Source: Saccharicrinis sp. UBA6048 (GTDB taxonomy: Bacteria; Bacteroidota; Bacteroidia; Bacteroidales; Marinilabiliaceae). Taken from it: a stretch of 36,935 bases of DNA. This document shows positions 1 to 7,282 of this stretch, piece by piece. The stretch is from assembly GCA_002429115.1 (NCBI GenBank), contig DIYS01000121.1:1-36935 (forward strand), written 5' to 3'. A model generated the notes under the pieces. The model was given only the letters and a program-made list of their open reading frames with translations, ran no database searches and had not been told where the DNA came from. Position numbers and translations under genes: made by a program. Within the stretch, counting starts at the first letter, position 1, and the number at the start of each line of letters is the position of its first letter.

Positions 1-301
1 ACATACCACCTGGCCAACGCTCAGTTACATAAGGCATGTTTACACCACCAACTTTGTCAGCGATGATTTCTTTAGCTTGCTTCTTAGTAGCTACGAATAA
101 CACTTTCCGACCTGATTTTGCAATCTGTTTTAGTGCATCTGCAGCTTCGTCGATCTTCACTGCTGTTTTGTGAAGGTCTAAAATGTGGATTCCATTGCGC
201 TCCATGAAAATGTAAGGCGCCATGGCTGGGTTCCACTTTCTTTTCAAGTGTCCAAAGTGAACACCTGCTTCCAATAATTCCTCGAAATTAACTCTTGGCA
301 T
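1..301 (-). CDS. rpsB: 30S ribosomal protein S2, N-terminal part (cut by window edge)
   Basis: The reverse strand encodes about 100 residues starting MPRVNFEELLEAGVHFGH, followed by KRKWNPAMAPYIF and ERNGIHILDL. These are the well conserved N-terminal signatures of ribosomal protein S2, which binds the head/body junction of the 30S subunit and helps recruit S1. The ATG lies at 301 and the gene continues past the left edge of the window, so only the first part is seen. It follows rpsI on the same strand with a 191-base gap that holds an inverted repeat but no convincing TAnnTTTG promoter, so it is probably cotranscribed with rplM-rpsI. In Bacteroidota tsf usually follows; that would lie outside the window. 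Identification is certain from the sequence. Confidence 0.97.
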   Translation of the reverse strand, partial: MPRVNFEELLEAGVHFGHLKRKWNPAMAPYIFMERNGIHILDLHKTAVKIDEAADALKQIAKSGRKVLFVATKKQAKEIIADKVGGVNMPYVTERWPGGM

Positions 302-383
302 TTTAATTTTTTTAAAGTTGTTTACTTTCTGTTTAAACCAATCTTTAAGTAGTTCTTCAATTAGATTTATAGATGATAGACTT

Positions 384-442
384 TTAGATTATTATATTGA
401 TTTCTCAATTCTTGTCTAGCAGTCTCATGCCTAATAATCTAA
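384..442 (-). repeat. 11-bp inverted repeat in the rpsI-rpsB spacer (possible S2 leader hairpin)
   Basis: TTAGATTATTA at 384-394 is the exact reverse complement of TAATAATCTAA at 432-442, with a 37-base loop. In the transcript it would form an AU-rich 11-bp hairpin about 85 bases before the rpsB start codon. It lacks a following T-run, so it is not a normal intrinsic terminator. It may be a leader element that tunes rpsB, or an mRNA processing or stability hairpin; this is inference. Confidence 0.5.
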
Positions 443-492
443 TATCCAGAAGGAGTCTTAAAGATTTAGATACTAAACACACCTGATAAATA

Positions 493-879
493 TTAACGTT
501 TAGAGAACTGGAACCTCTTACGTGCTTTCGGACGACCTGGCTTCTTACGTTCAACAACACGTGAGTCACGAGTCATGAAACCTTCAGCCTTAAGAGCCGG
601 CTTGTTTTCAGCATCAATTTTTACAAGTGCACGGGAAATAGCTAAACGTACTGCTTCAGCTTGTCCCTTGAAACCACCACCATAAAGGTTAACTTTAATG
701 TCGTAGTTATCAGCAACACCGATAGTGTTTAAAGGTTGTTTTACAATATATTGTAAAGTTGCAGCAGGGAAATAAGTTGATAAATCACGCTTGTTAATTG
801 TGATGTTACCGTTTCCTTCGCTCAAATAAATACGAGCAACGGCTGCTTTTCTTCTACCAATAGCATTAATTACTTCCAT
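493..879 (-). CDS. rpsI: 30S ribosomal protein S9
   Basis: The 128-residue product starts MEVINAIGRRKAAVARIYL and ends in RKRFQFSKR, the universal S9 C-terminal tail that reaches into the P site and contacts the tRNA anticodon stem. The GGGFKGQAEAVRLAISRAL segment and the basic KKPGRPKARKR stretch are also typical. Length agrees with the bacterial family (about 128-130). The start is 5 bases after the rplM stop, so the two genes form the classical rplM-rpsI pair and are almost surely translated from one mRNA. Nothing unusual is seen in the gene itself. Confidence 0.98.
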   Translation of the reverse strand: MEVINAIGRRKAAVARIYLSEGNGNITINKRDLSTYFPAATLQYIVKQPLNTIGVADNYDIKVNLYGGGFKGQAEAVRLAISRALVKIDAENKPALKAEGFMTRDSRVVERKKPGRPKARKRFQFSKR

Positions 880-884
880 AATAA

Positions 885-1340
885 TTATTTAATGGCGTTA
901 ATATCAATTACTTTAGGTTGTTGAGCTTCGTGCTTGTGTTCAGTTCCAGTATAAACATATAAGTTTCTGAAAAGCTGACGTCCAAGACGGTTCTTAGGTA
1001 ACATACCTTTGATAGCTCTTTCAACTAATCTCTCCGGCTTTTTAGCGAACATTTCCGCAGGTGTCACATCGCGACGACCTCCTGGGTAACCACTATGGTA
1101 GAAAAATAAACGCTGGTCCCACTTGTTACCGGTCATTCTAATTTTGTCTGCGTTTAAGATAATCACGTTATCTCCGCAATCCACGTGAGGCGTATAATTT
1201 GGCTTATACTTACCTCTGAGTAGTTTAGCAACTTTAGATGCCAAACGACCCAATACCATATCAGCTGCATCTACCACAACCCACTCTTTGTTGGCAGTCG
1301 CTTTGTTAGCTGAAATCGTTTTGTAACTTAACGTATCCAC
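885..1340 (-). CDS. rplM: 50S ribosomal protein L13
   Basis: The 151-residue product begins MDTLSYKTISANKATANKEW, the N-terminus usual in Bacteroidia, and continues with VVDAADMVLGRLASKVAKLL, YTPHVDCGDNVIILNA, GMLPKNRLGRQLFRNLYVY and the C-terminal EHKHEAQQPKVIDI. L13 is an early-assembling 23S rRNA-binding protein. The start is GTG at 1340, supported by a good purine-rich AAAAAGGAAG ribosome-binding site a few bases upstream and by the conserved N-terminus; no ATG is available. It heads the rplM-rpsI-(rpsB) operon and is preceded by a strong promoter and a structured leader of about 130 bases, which suggests autoregulation by L13, as known for L13 in other bacteria. Confidence 0.98.
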   Translation of the reverse strand: MDTLSYKTISANKATANKEWVVVDAADMVLGRLASKVAKLLRGKYKPNYTPHVDCGDNVIILNADKIRMTGNKWDQRLFFYHSGYPGGRRDVTPAEMFAKKPERLVERAIKGMLPKNRLGRQLFRNLYVYTGTEHKHEAQQPKVIDINAIK

Positions 1341-1470
1341 AGTCTTCCTTTTTAAAATTCGACTTATTAATAAACAGTTTGCAGAGGCCTCAGCTCACCT
1401 AAAACCAACTATCAGGTCCCACCCCAATTGCTGATAAACAGTGACTTTACCTCTCAGATCGGATAATAAT
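1341..1470 (-). promoter_or_regulatory. structured 5' leader of rplM (candidate ribosomal-protein leader)
   Basis: Between the inferred transcription start (about 1470) and the GTG of rplM lies a 130-base leader. On the transcript strand TATCAG (complement of 1431-1436) pairs perfectly with CTGATA (1410-1415) around a 15-base G-rich loop. An outer pairing AGAGG (1450-1454) with CCTCT (1383-1387) encloses it. The region ends just before the ribosome-binding site. Leader motifs upstream of L13 operons have been described computationally in Bacteroidia, and L13 is a known autoregulator elsewhere; whether this leader belongs to that class I cannot verify here. Confidence 0.5.
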
Positions 1471-1476
1471 CGGCCG

Positions 1477-1508
1477 CAAAATTACTGCTTTTATTTTTCT
1501 TATGCCAA
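1477..1508 (-). promoter_or_regulatory. Bacteroidota-type promoter of rplM operon
   Basis: On the minus strand a TTG (-33; complement of 1506-1508) is followed after 21 bases by TAATTTTG (complement of 1477-1484), an exact match to the Bacteroidota -7 consensus TAnnTTTG. Spacing and strength suit a ribosomal protein operon. Confidence 0.75.
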
Positions 1509-1589
1509 TAATCTGATTAAAAAATTCTTAGAACTTCGTGCAGTGGCTTATTTTAATCATTTTTGTAGTCAATAAATGAATAGAATAGT

Positions 1590-2102
1590 ATGCGACTGAA
1601 ACAAGACTTTTTTGATCGTGATGTATTGGAGGTGGCACCCGATTTAATAGGTAAGGTGTTGGTTCGTAAATTTGATGATGGCAGAGTTGAAAGATATGTC
1701 ATATGCGAAACAGAAGCTTATCGTGGAGAAGAAGATGCTGCTTGCCACGCACATAAAGGACTCACCATACGAACGGAGGTGATGTATGGCAATGGAGGCA
1801 ATATATACGTCTATTTGATTTATGGGATGTATTGGTTGCTCAACTTTGTAACAGGACAGAAAGATCAACCTCAGGCTGTTTTGATTCGTGGGCTTGAAGG
1901 TATTAATGGACCAGGCAGGGTAGGGCGAGCATTGAAACTGGATAAAAGCTTTTACGGAGAAGATAGTGTGAGCTCAGATCGGTTGTGGATTGAAAACGGA
2001 GATGCTTGCGCTTGTAAGATTATACAAACCCCACGTATTGGCATTGACTATGCAGCCGATGAATGGAAGAATAAAACCTGGCGATTTGTAATTGAAAAGT
2101 AA
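1590..2102 (+). CDS. DNA-3-methyladenine (alkyladenine) glycosylase, AAG/MPG family
   Basis: The 170-residue protein belongs to the AAG/MPG family (Pur_DNA_glyco), monofunctional glycosylases that flip out and excise alkylated purines and hypoxanthine in base excision repair. The active-site block reads CETEAYRGEEDAACHAHKG: E42 corresponds to the water-activating Glu125 of human AAG, Y44 to Tyr127 and H53 to His136. Asn85 in the YGMYWLLNF segment matches Asn169. It is somewhat short (170 against about 190-200), with a brief C-terminus. The gene stands alone, divergent from rplM and convergent with the next gene 26 bases away. A near-match to the -7 box (CATTTTTG) lies just upstream. Some databases call the family mpg; function is certain at family level. 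Confidence 0.93.
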   Translation: MRLKQDFFDRDVLEVAPDLIGKVLVRKFDDGRVERYVICETEAYRGEEDAACHAHKGLTIRTEVMYGNGGNIYVYLIYGMYWLLNFVTGQKDQPQAVLIRGLEGINGPGRVGRALKLDKSFYGEDSVSSDRLWIENGDACACKIIQTPRIGIDYAADEWKNKTWRFVIEK

Positions 2103-2128
2103 ACCTCATTCAAATCAACAAACTTTCT

Positions 2129-3259
2129 TTAATCAAACTTAACTTTAGAAATAAAGAAATTTGGTGTAAACATCAGGTTAAGGCCATAAGCATAATCAAA
2201 CTGGCTGGCCGGAATATCATAATAGGTTTCGACCATGGCGCTAAACTTTATTTGTTTCATAAATGTTTTTGAAAAGCTAAGTTTGGCCGTTAGTATATCG
2301 CGGTGTTCGTTATAATAGCCTGGTTTGTAGTTCGAGGTTGATTGAAAGATGGAACTTCCTTTAGGCGCCATAAAGTTTTGGGCCTTCCAGTAACCAGCCA
2401 TTAATGTTCCGTATTTGTAATCAACTTCTCCAACCGGGTAAATGGCGTGACCATGATTGAAATGCCAGCCTGAGTTGCCGGTTAAATCATGGAATGTTGC
2501 GTAGTAGGTGGCGACTCCAATGTTTCGGATAAATCCGTCACCAATATTGTATTTAATTTTAAGACCAGTGGCAAGGTTAGCAAGTGATTGCATTCGCTCC
2601 GAGTAGTTGCTGATCTGTCCTCCAAGGTGAGTCGCAATCAATTGTCCGGGAATGCTGATGCTCCAATCGGACGTTGGTCTGGTCAATTGATACTCAGTAC
2701 TGATTCCAGCGGTAAATTTCTCGGGCTTATCATCGCCCAAAAAGATAAACTGTTCCCAGTCAACCCATGAATCAAACCAAAACTGATCACCTGTATAAAT
2801 AAACTGGAAGCCGTTTTCTATTGGTCGTGTGTATTGATTTTCAGGATCGAATAGTGGCTCTAATAGTCGGTGATGCACATCTCCTTTGAGACCACCCATT
2901 ATTAGTTCAAGCTTGTCGGTGAGTTTTGTATGGATCGAAAAAGTTGGGAGTACCTCGGTGAATTCGTTCATGCCGCTGTATTGAAGGATGTGAACCCCAG
3001 CCTTAATACGAAGGCGTGATCCGGCGTAATACATAAGCGAAGGCTGGGCCGTATAACCCATCATTGTATAGCCTTCGATGTAATCACCAAAGTATTCATT
3101 GTTTTTTACGAAGTTATTGTTTTCCAATCTGAAATACAGCTTACTCTCAGCATCTGTATTATATTCCGGATAGTAATATCTCCATGTTTGATCTACCTGT
3201 GAGATACTGACGTTACAGCACAATGCTGCCATGATAAGCATGCCAATCCAACGACCCAT
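2129..3259 (-). CDS. outer-membrane beta-barrel protein of unknown function
   Basis: The 376-residue product has an N-terminal signal peptide (MGRWIGMLIMAALCCNVSIS, cleavage near SQ). The rest consists of alternating aromatic/hydrophobic strands typical of a barrel: LYFRLENNNF, PSLMYYAGSRLRIKAG, LIATHLGG, VATYYATFHD, LMAGYWKAQNF, IKFSAMVETYYD. I recognise no named family; such proteins are common hypothetical outer-membrane proteins in Bacteroidota. It lies 105 bases after the LytTR response regulator on the same strand and may be its target or the last gene of that unit. The spacer holds an 18-bp palindrome and a weak terminator. Function is not assigned. Confidence 0.75.
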   Translation of the reverse strand: MGRWIGMLIMAALCCNVSISQVDQTWRYYYPEYNTDAESKLYFRLENNNFVKNNEYFGDYIEGYTMMGYTAQPSLMYYAGSRLRIKAGVHILQYSGMNEFTEVLPTFSIHTKLTDKLELIMGGLKGDVHHRLLEPLFDPENQYTRPIENGFQFIYTGDQFWFDSWVDWEQFIFLGDDKPEKFTAGISTEYQLTRPTSDWSISIPGQLIATHLGGQISNYSERMQSLANLATGLKIKYNIGDGFIRNIGVATYYATFHDLTGNSGWHFNHGHAIYPVGEVDYKYGTLMAGYWKAQNFMAPKGSSIFQSTSNYKPGYYNEHRDILTAKLSFSKTFMKQIKFSAMVETYYDIPASQFDYAYGLNLMFTPNFFISKVKFD

Positions 3260-3291
3260 TTCTAAATCCTAACAAATTATTTCCCAATTTT

Positions 3292-3309
3292 TTAACACTC
3301 ATGTGTTAA
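3292..3309. promoter_or_regulatory. 18-bp palindrome, possible operator upstream of the barrel gene
   Basis: TTAACAC (3292-3298) and GTGTTAA (3303-3309) form perfect 7-bp arms around TCAT, 33 bases before the start of the outer-membrane barrel gene. A protein-binding site is plausible, but LytTR regulators usually bind direct repeats, so the link to the adjacent regulator is only positional. Confidence 0.4.
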
Positions 3310-3323
3310 TACTGCATTTGTAT

Positions 3324-3360
3324 AAAAAGGTTATAGATTTGGGTAACTTTTTTTTAACCT
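3324..3360 (-). terminator. weak intrinsic terminator after the LytTR regulator gene
   Basis: On the minus strand AGGTTA (complement of 3355-3360) and TAACCT (complement of 3328-3333) can pair and are followed by a run of five T (complement of 3324-3328). The stem is only 6 bp and AT-rich, so termination would be partial at best. Confidence 0.35.
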
Positions 3361-3364
3361 ATGC

Positions 3365-4132
3365 TTAAAACGCCTGTTCAAAAGTTATATTGCTTTCCAA
3401 TAAATTTTTTAGATGACTGTAGCGTCGAGCTTCATAAACAACCTCGTCATCAGTACTTAATTTAACCCGCTCAAGCTTGGTATTTATCTCAGTAACATGA
3501 TTGAGATTGATCAGGTAATGCGGGTGGCATCTGAAGAAATTACGCCCGGATAACATGGCTTCGTAACGGCGTAACGGTTTATTTGTGAAAAAGTAACTGT
3601 TGTCTGATAAATAAAAGTTAGCTCCACCATAAATTGCTTTGCACCATACAACTTCGTTTACAGCAACGACTTTAACTGATTTTCTTCCCTGCAATACAAG
3701 TTTGCTTGTAGGATTTTCTTCGATGTTGTTGATAAGTGTATCTATATTAATGGCATAATCTTGATAGTGAGTTTGGTCTGTGGCTTTGTCAATGGCCACA
3801 ATGAGCTCATTGATATCATAAGGTTTGTAAACAAACTCAACGGCAGCATATTGCATGGCTTTGATGGAGTATTCGTGGTAGGCCGACATAAATACAATCT
3901 TCATGTCTTTATATTGACAATTTTTCAGCACATCAAATGAAGTGCCGTCCATCAAATGAATATCCATTAAAAGCAATTGTGGTTTGTATTCCTCAATTTT
4001 CTGAATGCTTTCATTGACTCGTCCTGTATTGCCAATAATTTGTATTTCAGGAAAGTGGTTCTCAATAATCTTTGTAACAGCTATTACATTGTAGTAGTCA
4101 TCTTCAATAATAAGTGCTTTAATTCTTTCCAT
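3365..4132 (-). CDS. LytTR-family response regulator
   Basis: This 255-residue regulator has an N-terminal receiver domain (about residues 4-120) and a C-terminal LytTR DNA-binding domain (about 145-250). The receiver keeps the acidic cluster E10-D11-D12, the phosphoacceptor D57 in LLLMDIHLMDG, the switch Ser in IVFMSAYHEY and the conserved Lys in VYKPYD. The LytTR part carries the typical FFRCHPHYLINLNHV segment. It starts 11 bases downstream of the TPR-LytS kinase stop, so the two form a classical LytS/LytTR pair, in which the kinase phosphorylates D57 and the regulator controls transcription, often of the adjacent gene. The target is unknown; the barrel gene immediately downstream is the obvious candidate. 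Confidence 0.95.
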   Translation of the reverse strand: MERIKALIIEDDYYNVIAVTKIIENHFPEIQIIGNTGRVNESIQKIEEYKPQLLLMDIHLMDGTSFDVLKNCQYKDMKIVFMSAYHEYSIKAMQYAAVEFVYKPYDINELIVAIDKATDQTHYQDYAINIDTLINNIEENPTSKLVLQGRKSVKVVAVNEVVWCKAIYGGANFYLSDNSYFFTNKPLRRYEAMLSGRNFFRCHPHYLINLNHVTEINTKLERVKLSTDDEVVYEARRYSHLKNLLESNITFEQAF

Positions 4133-4143
4133 TGGTTTGGTTG

Positions 4144-6111
4144 TTATTTTGCTTCTTGGGTGGTATATGGTATGGTTATTCGTGCAATAGTGCCCCGGTC
4201 AAACGGATCTTTCTTTTTCTTATCATAGAGTTCAAAATGTGTTTTTTGTCGCATGTCTCTTTCCAATATGCTTAATCGTTCATTGGTGATCTTAATGGCC
4301 ATTGACTCGTGTGGCCGATCATTATGGCTCAGTCGATCGTTGTAGTCCAGTCCTAATCCGTTGTCTTCAATCTCCAGCACAAGGTTGTTTCCATCTTTAA
4401 TAAAGCGGATGAAAATATTTCCACCTTCTCCCAGTGTTTTAATGCCATGCTCAATGGCATTTTCAACAAATGGTTGTACGAGCATTGGCGGAATTACGAC
4501 TTTGTTTTTCTTGACCTCATCGCTGATGACGAATTGATAATCAAATGAGGGGTGAAAACGCAATTGTTGAATTTTGATGTAATGTTCCAGCGTTTCAACC
4601 TCCTCTTGTACAGGGATGAATTCGTAGTTACTGCTCCTCAGAACATGGCGCATCAGCTTGGAGAAATGAGACAGAAACTGACTGGATTTATGCATGTCAT
4701 TTTCAAGGATAAATACCTGAATGGCACTTAAGGCATTGAAAATAAAATGTGGATTCATCTGTGATCGTAACAACCTTTGTTGGAATTTAAGGTTACGATA
4801 GCGATTGCGCAGCCGTCCCTGAAAAATAATCATTATTACCGCCGTTATCAGTACGAACACCAATATGGCAATGGCGGCTATTAATGAGCGCTGCTTCGAT
4901 AGCAGGGTTTTTTGAAGGAGCGCCTCTTTGTTCAATTCCTCAATTTCCAGTTCCTGAAGGGTGTTTTTGTATTTGACTTCGATGGATGCCAGATGAAACA
5001 GGTTTCGCTCATTAAGGACACTGTCTTTATATGTTGTTGCTAATTTGTAATAGGCCAGTGCCTGATCGTTAATGCCCTTTTTCTCGTAGGCTTCAGAGAG
5101 TAAGGCTGCAGCTTCTTCTGCCGTGTATTTTGAGCCTATTGATATGGCCGTATTTAGCCCTTTATCCAGGTAATTGATGGCTTCATCAATACGATTATCG
5201 TTAAGGTAGGTTTTGCCAATCTGGGTGTAGCTGACCGCAATATGCATCCTGTCGCCAATCGCCAGATTAATTTCCAAGGCTTTAAAGAGGTAATCGAGGG
5301 CTAAGCGATTTTGGTCTTTTGCAATATAGGTGCTGCCAATGCTGTTGTAGCATATTGACTGACCAACCCGGCTATTGATTTGACTGTTGTACTCGAGTGA
5401 TTTAAAATAATAGGTCATGGCCGAATCGAGGTGGTTCAGCTTTAGGTAGGCCTCACCAATATTATTCGTGTTGATTGCCATGCCTAGTTTGTTATTCATT
5501 AATTCAGAAATATGCAGGCCACGGCGAAAATATTCGATGGCTGAATGGTAGCGTTCCATCGCAATGCATACATTGCCTAATCCATTAATGGCTTTACTGA
5601 TGCTTAATGAGTCGTTGCACAATTCGGCGATCTGCAATGATTTCATATGCATGTCAAGGGCCTCAGTATTGTCATCAATACGCCTTAGTACAACGCCAAT
5701 CTGATTATAAGCTCGTGTTTGAAAGAAGAGGTTTTCAGTGCTTTCGGCAATGCTTAATGCCTGCTCTAAATATTGCATGGCATCCCCATACAATGATTTA
5801 TTCCTATAGCGAAGACCAACCTGCATGTAAATATCAAACAATTGCTCTTGATTGCTATTTTTCTTTGCAATTGATTCGGCTTCTTTAAGGTAATTGTCAA
5901 AAGGAGGTGTTTCTGATGCGTTGTCAGCATAAGTCGTCTGTGATTGATCAATTAATTGAGCAACCATTGATGAATCACGATTGTTGACACTTATCGTCTC
6001 ATATTGATCCGGTGTATCTTGTGTGTCCGAATCGGTGCATTGCACTAAAGTCAATACACTCAGTAATATGATGAGTAGTGTCTTCACCAACTTAAAATCA
6101 ATTTTCAACAT
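4144..6111 (-). CDS. TPR-containing LytS-type sensor histidine kinase
   Basis: With the ATG at 6111 the product is 655 residues: a signal sequence ending in a lipobox-like LTLVQC (Cys at about 25), a TPR array (about 80-345, repeats such as ALDYLFKALEINLAIGD), a coiled coil, one transmembrane helix (about 408-431, LIAAIAILVFVLITAVIMII), then a His_kinase domain with QMNPHFIFNALSAIQ (phosphorylated His about 455) and a HATPase with PPMLVQPFVENAIEHG and EDNGLGL. The TPR region should be periplasmic and the kinase cytosolic. A GTG at 6126 would add five residues; I prefer the ATG because it gives a cleaner signal sequence. The LytTR regulator follows after 11 bases. A -7 box TAACTTTG lies upstream. 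The ligand or partner sensed by the TPRs is unknown. Confidence 0.93.
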   Translation of the reverse strand: MLKIDFKLVKTLLIILLSVLTLVQCTDSDTQDTPDQYETISVNNRDSSMVAQLIDQSQTTYADNASETPPFDNYLKEAESIAKKNSNQEQLFDIYMQVGLRYRNKSLYGDAMQYLEQALSIAESTENLFFQTRAYNQIGVVLRRIDDNTEALDMHMKSLQIAELCNDSLSISKAINGLGNVCIAMERYHSAIEYFRRGLHISELMNNKLGMAINTNNIGEAYLKLNHLDSAMTYYFKSLEYNSQINSRVGQSICYNSIGSTYIAKDQNRLALDYLFKALEINLAIGDRMHIAVSYTQIGKTYLNDNRIDEAINYLDKGLNTAISIGSKYTAEEAAALLSEAYEKKGINDQALAYYKLATTYKDSVLNERNLFHLASIEVKYKNTLQELEIEELNKEALLQKTLLSKQRSLIAAIAILVFVLITAVIMIIFQGRLRNRYRNLKFQQRLLRSQMNPHFIFNALSAIQVFILENDMHKSSQFLSHFSKLMRHVLRSSNYEFIPVQEEVETLEHYIKIQQLRFHPSFDYQFVISDEVKKNKVVIPPMLVQPFVENAIEHGIKTLGEGGNIFIRFIKDGNNLVLEIEDNGLGLDYNDRLSHNDRPHESMAIKITNERLSILERDMRQKTHFELYDKKKKDPFDRGTIARITIPYTTQEAK

Positions 6112-6205
6112 CCTATTAAAATTCACTATTCGGGCATATACGAGACATGCACTTTTCCCACATACAAATTAGGGAATTTTGGTTGACAATCAATATAATA
6201 ATTTC

Positions 6206-6213
6206 CAAAGTTA
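6206..6213 (-). promoter_or_regulatory. -7 box for the TPR histidine kinase gene
   Basis: The minus strand reads TAACTTTG here, an exact TAnnTTTG match, about 95 bases before the chosen ATG at 6111. I see no well-placed TTG at -33. Confidence 0.5.
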
Positions 6214-6259
6214 TTAACCGACTTATAAACAGTTCTTTCGGCATAACTGGCAGAAAGAC

Positions 6260-6267
6260 TATATTTG
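6260..6267 (+). promoter_or_regulatory. -7 box for dusB, giving a very short leader
   Basis: TATATTTG matches TAnnTTTG exactly and ends 16 bases before the GTG start of dusB, so the mRNA leader would be only about 10 bases. A TTTC sits near -33 instead of TTG. Confidence 0.6.
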
Positions 6268-6283
6268 CAGAAAAATTGTAAGG

Positions 6284-7282
6284 GTGAAAATAGGAACGTT
6301 GGATTTAGGCGAGCAGCCACTTTTGCTCGCGCCAATGGAGGATGTAACGGATCCTTCATTCAGGGTGTTTTGTAAAGAGCAGGGGGCTGATATGATGTAT
6401 ACCGAATTTGTGTCGGCGGATGCTTTGGTGAGGAATGTTAACCGGTCGTTACGTAAATTGGAACTGGTTGAATCCGAACGTCCTGTTGGTATTCAGATTT
6501 ATGGTAAAGATGTTGATAAGATGGTAGTGGCAGCTCAAATGGCTGAGGCAGCGAATCCTGAGGTGATTGATCTGAATTTTGGTTGCCCGGTCAAGAAGAT
6601 TGCCTCTAAAGGAAGTGGTGCCGGTCTGTTACTCGATATACCAAAAATGCTCGCAATAACGGAGGCGGTTATTAAAGCTGTTGATATACCTGTGACGGTC
6701 AAGACGCGCCTCGGGTGGGATGATAAATCATTAGTGATTGAAGATGTTGCGGAGCAATTGCAGGATGTAGGTGTTCAGGCTTTATGTATTCATGGCCGTA
6801 CACGCGAACAGATGTACAATGGAGTAGCTGATTGGACCCTGATTGGTAAAGTGAAAAATAACCCGCGTATGCATATTCCAATTATTGGCAATGGCGATGT
6901 GGATAGTGCTCAAAAGGCAAAATATTTCTTTGACACTTATGGAGTGGATGCTCTTATGATAGGTCGCGCAGCTATTGGCAAACCCTGGATATTCAGAGAA
7001 ATGAAGCATTATTTGACAAGCGGTGAATTATTACCAAAGTTGACAATCAAAGAGCAAGCCGAGTTAATGGATGACATCGTTAAGAAGTCGTGCGATATGA
7101 TTGGTGAACGACGAGGAATTTTGCATGCACGTCGTCATTTGGCAATACCTTTTAAAAATCTACCGGATATCAGACCTTTAAGAATTCAGCTGCTTCGTGA
7201 AAAGACTGTTTCAGGAATTTCTGAGGTATTAAAGAAAATTGGTGAAAAGTATGCGGGTTACGAAGATGCGGTTTCTGAATAA
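6284..7282 (+). CDS. dusB: tRNA-dihydrouridine synthase, DusB type
   Basis: The 332-residue flavoenzyme reduces uridines in the tRNA D-loop to dihydrouridine using FMN and NADPH. Diagnostic segments are LLAPMEDVTDPSFR near the N-terminus, DLNFGCPVKKI with the catalytic Cys101, GSGAGLL, VKTRLGW, CIHGRTREQMYNGVADW, GNGDV and MIGRAAIGKPWIF. This order fits the DusB/Dus family; the exact subfamily is inferred. The start is GTG at 6284; no better start precedes the conserved N-terminus, and the promoter lies just upstream. It is divergent from the TPR kinase and its 3' end overlaps the convergent permease gene by 25 bases with no terminator between them. Confidence 0.94.
   Translation: MKIGTLDLGEQPLLLAPMEDVTDPSFRVFCKEQGADMMYTEFVSADALVRNVNRSLRKLELVESERPVGIQIYGKDVDKMVVAAQMAEAANPEVIDLNFGCPVKKIASKGSGAGLLLDIPKMLAITEAVIKAVDIPVTVKTRLGWDDKSLVIEDVAEQLQDVGVQALCIHGRTREQMYNGVADWTLIGKVKNNPRMHIPIIGNGDVDSAQKAKYFFDTYGVDALMIGRAAIGKPWIFREMKHYLTSGELLPKLTIKEQAELMDDIVKKSCDMIGERRGILHARRHLAIPFKNLPDIRPLRIQLLREKTVSGISEVLKKIGEKYAGYEDAVSE

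Noticed and set aside
2124..2159. Inverted repeat TTTCTTTA / TAAAGAAA at the end of the glycosylase gene
   Set aside because: AT-only stem with a 20-base loop, no T-run after it and lying inside the convergent coding region; not convincing as a terminator.
6126..6359. Minus-strand frame of 77 codons over the dusB promoter and start
   Set aside because: It runs antisense over the dusB start and the divergent promoters; composition is not protein-like.
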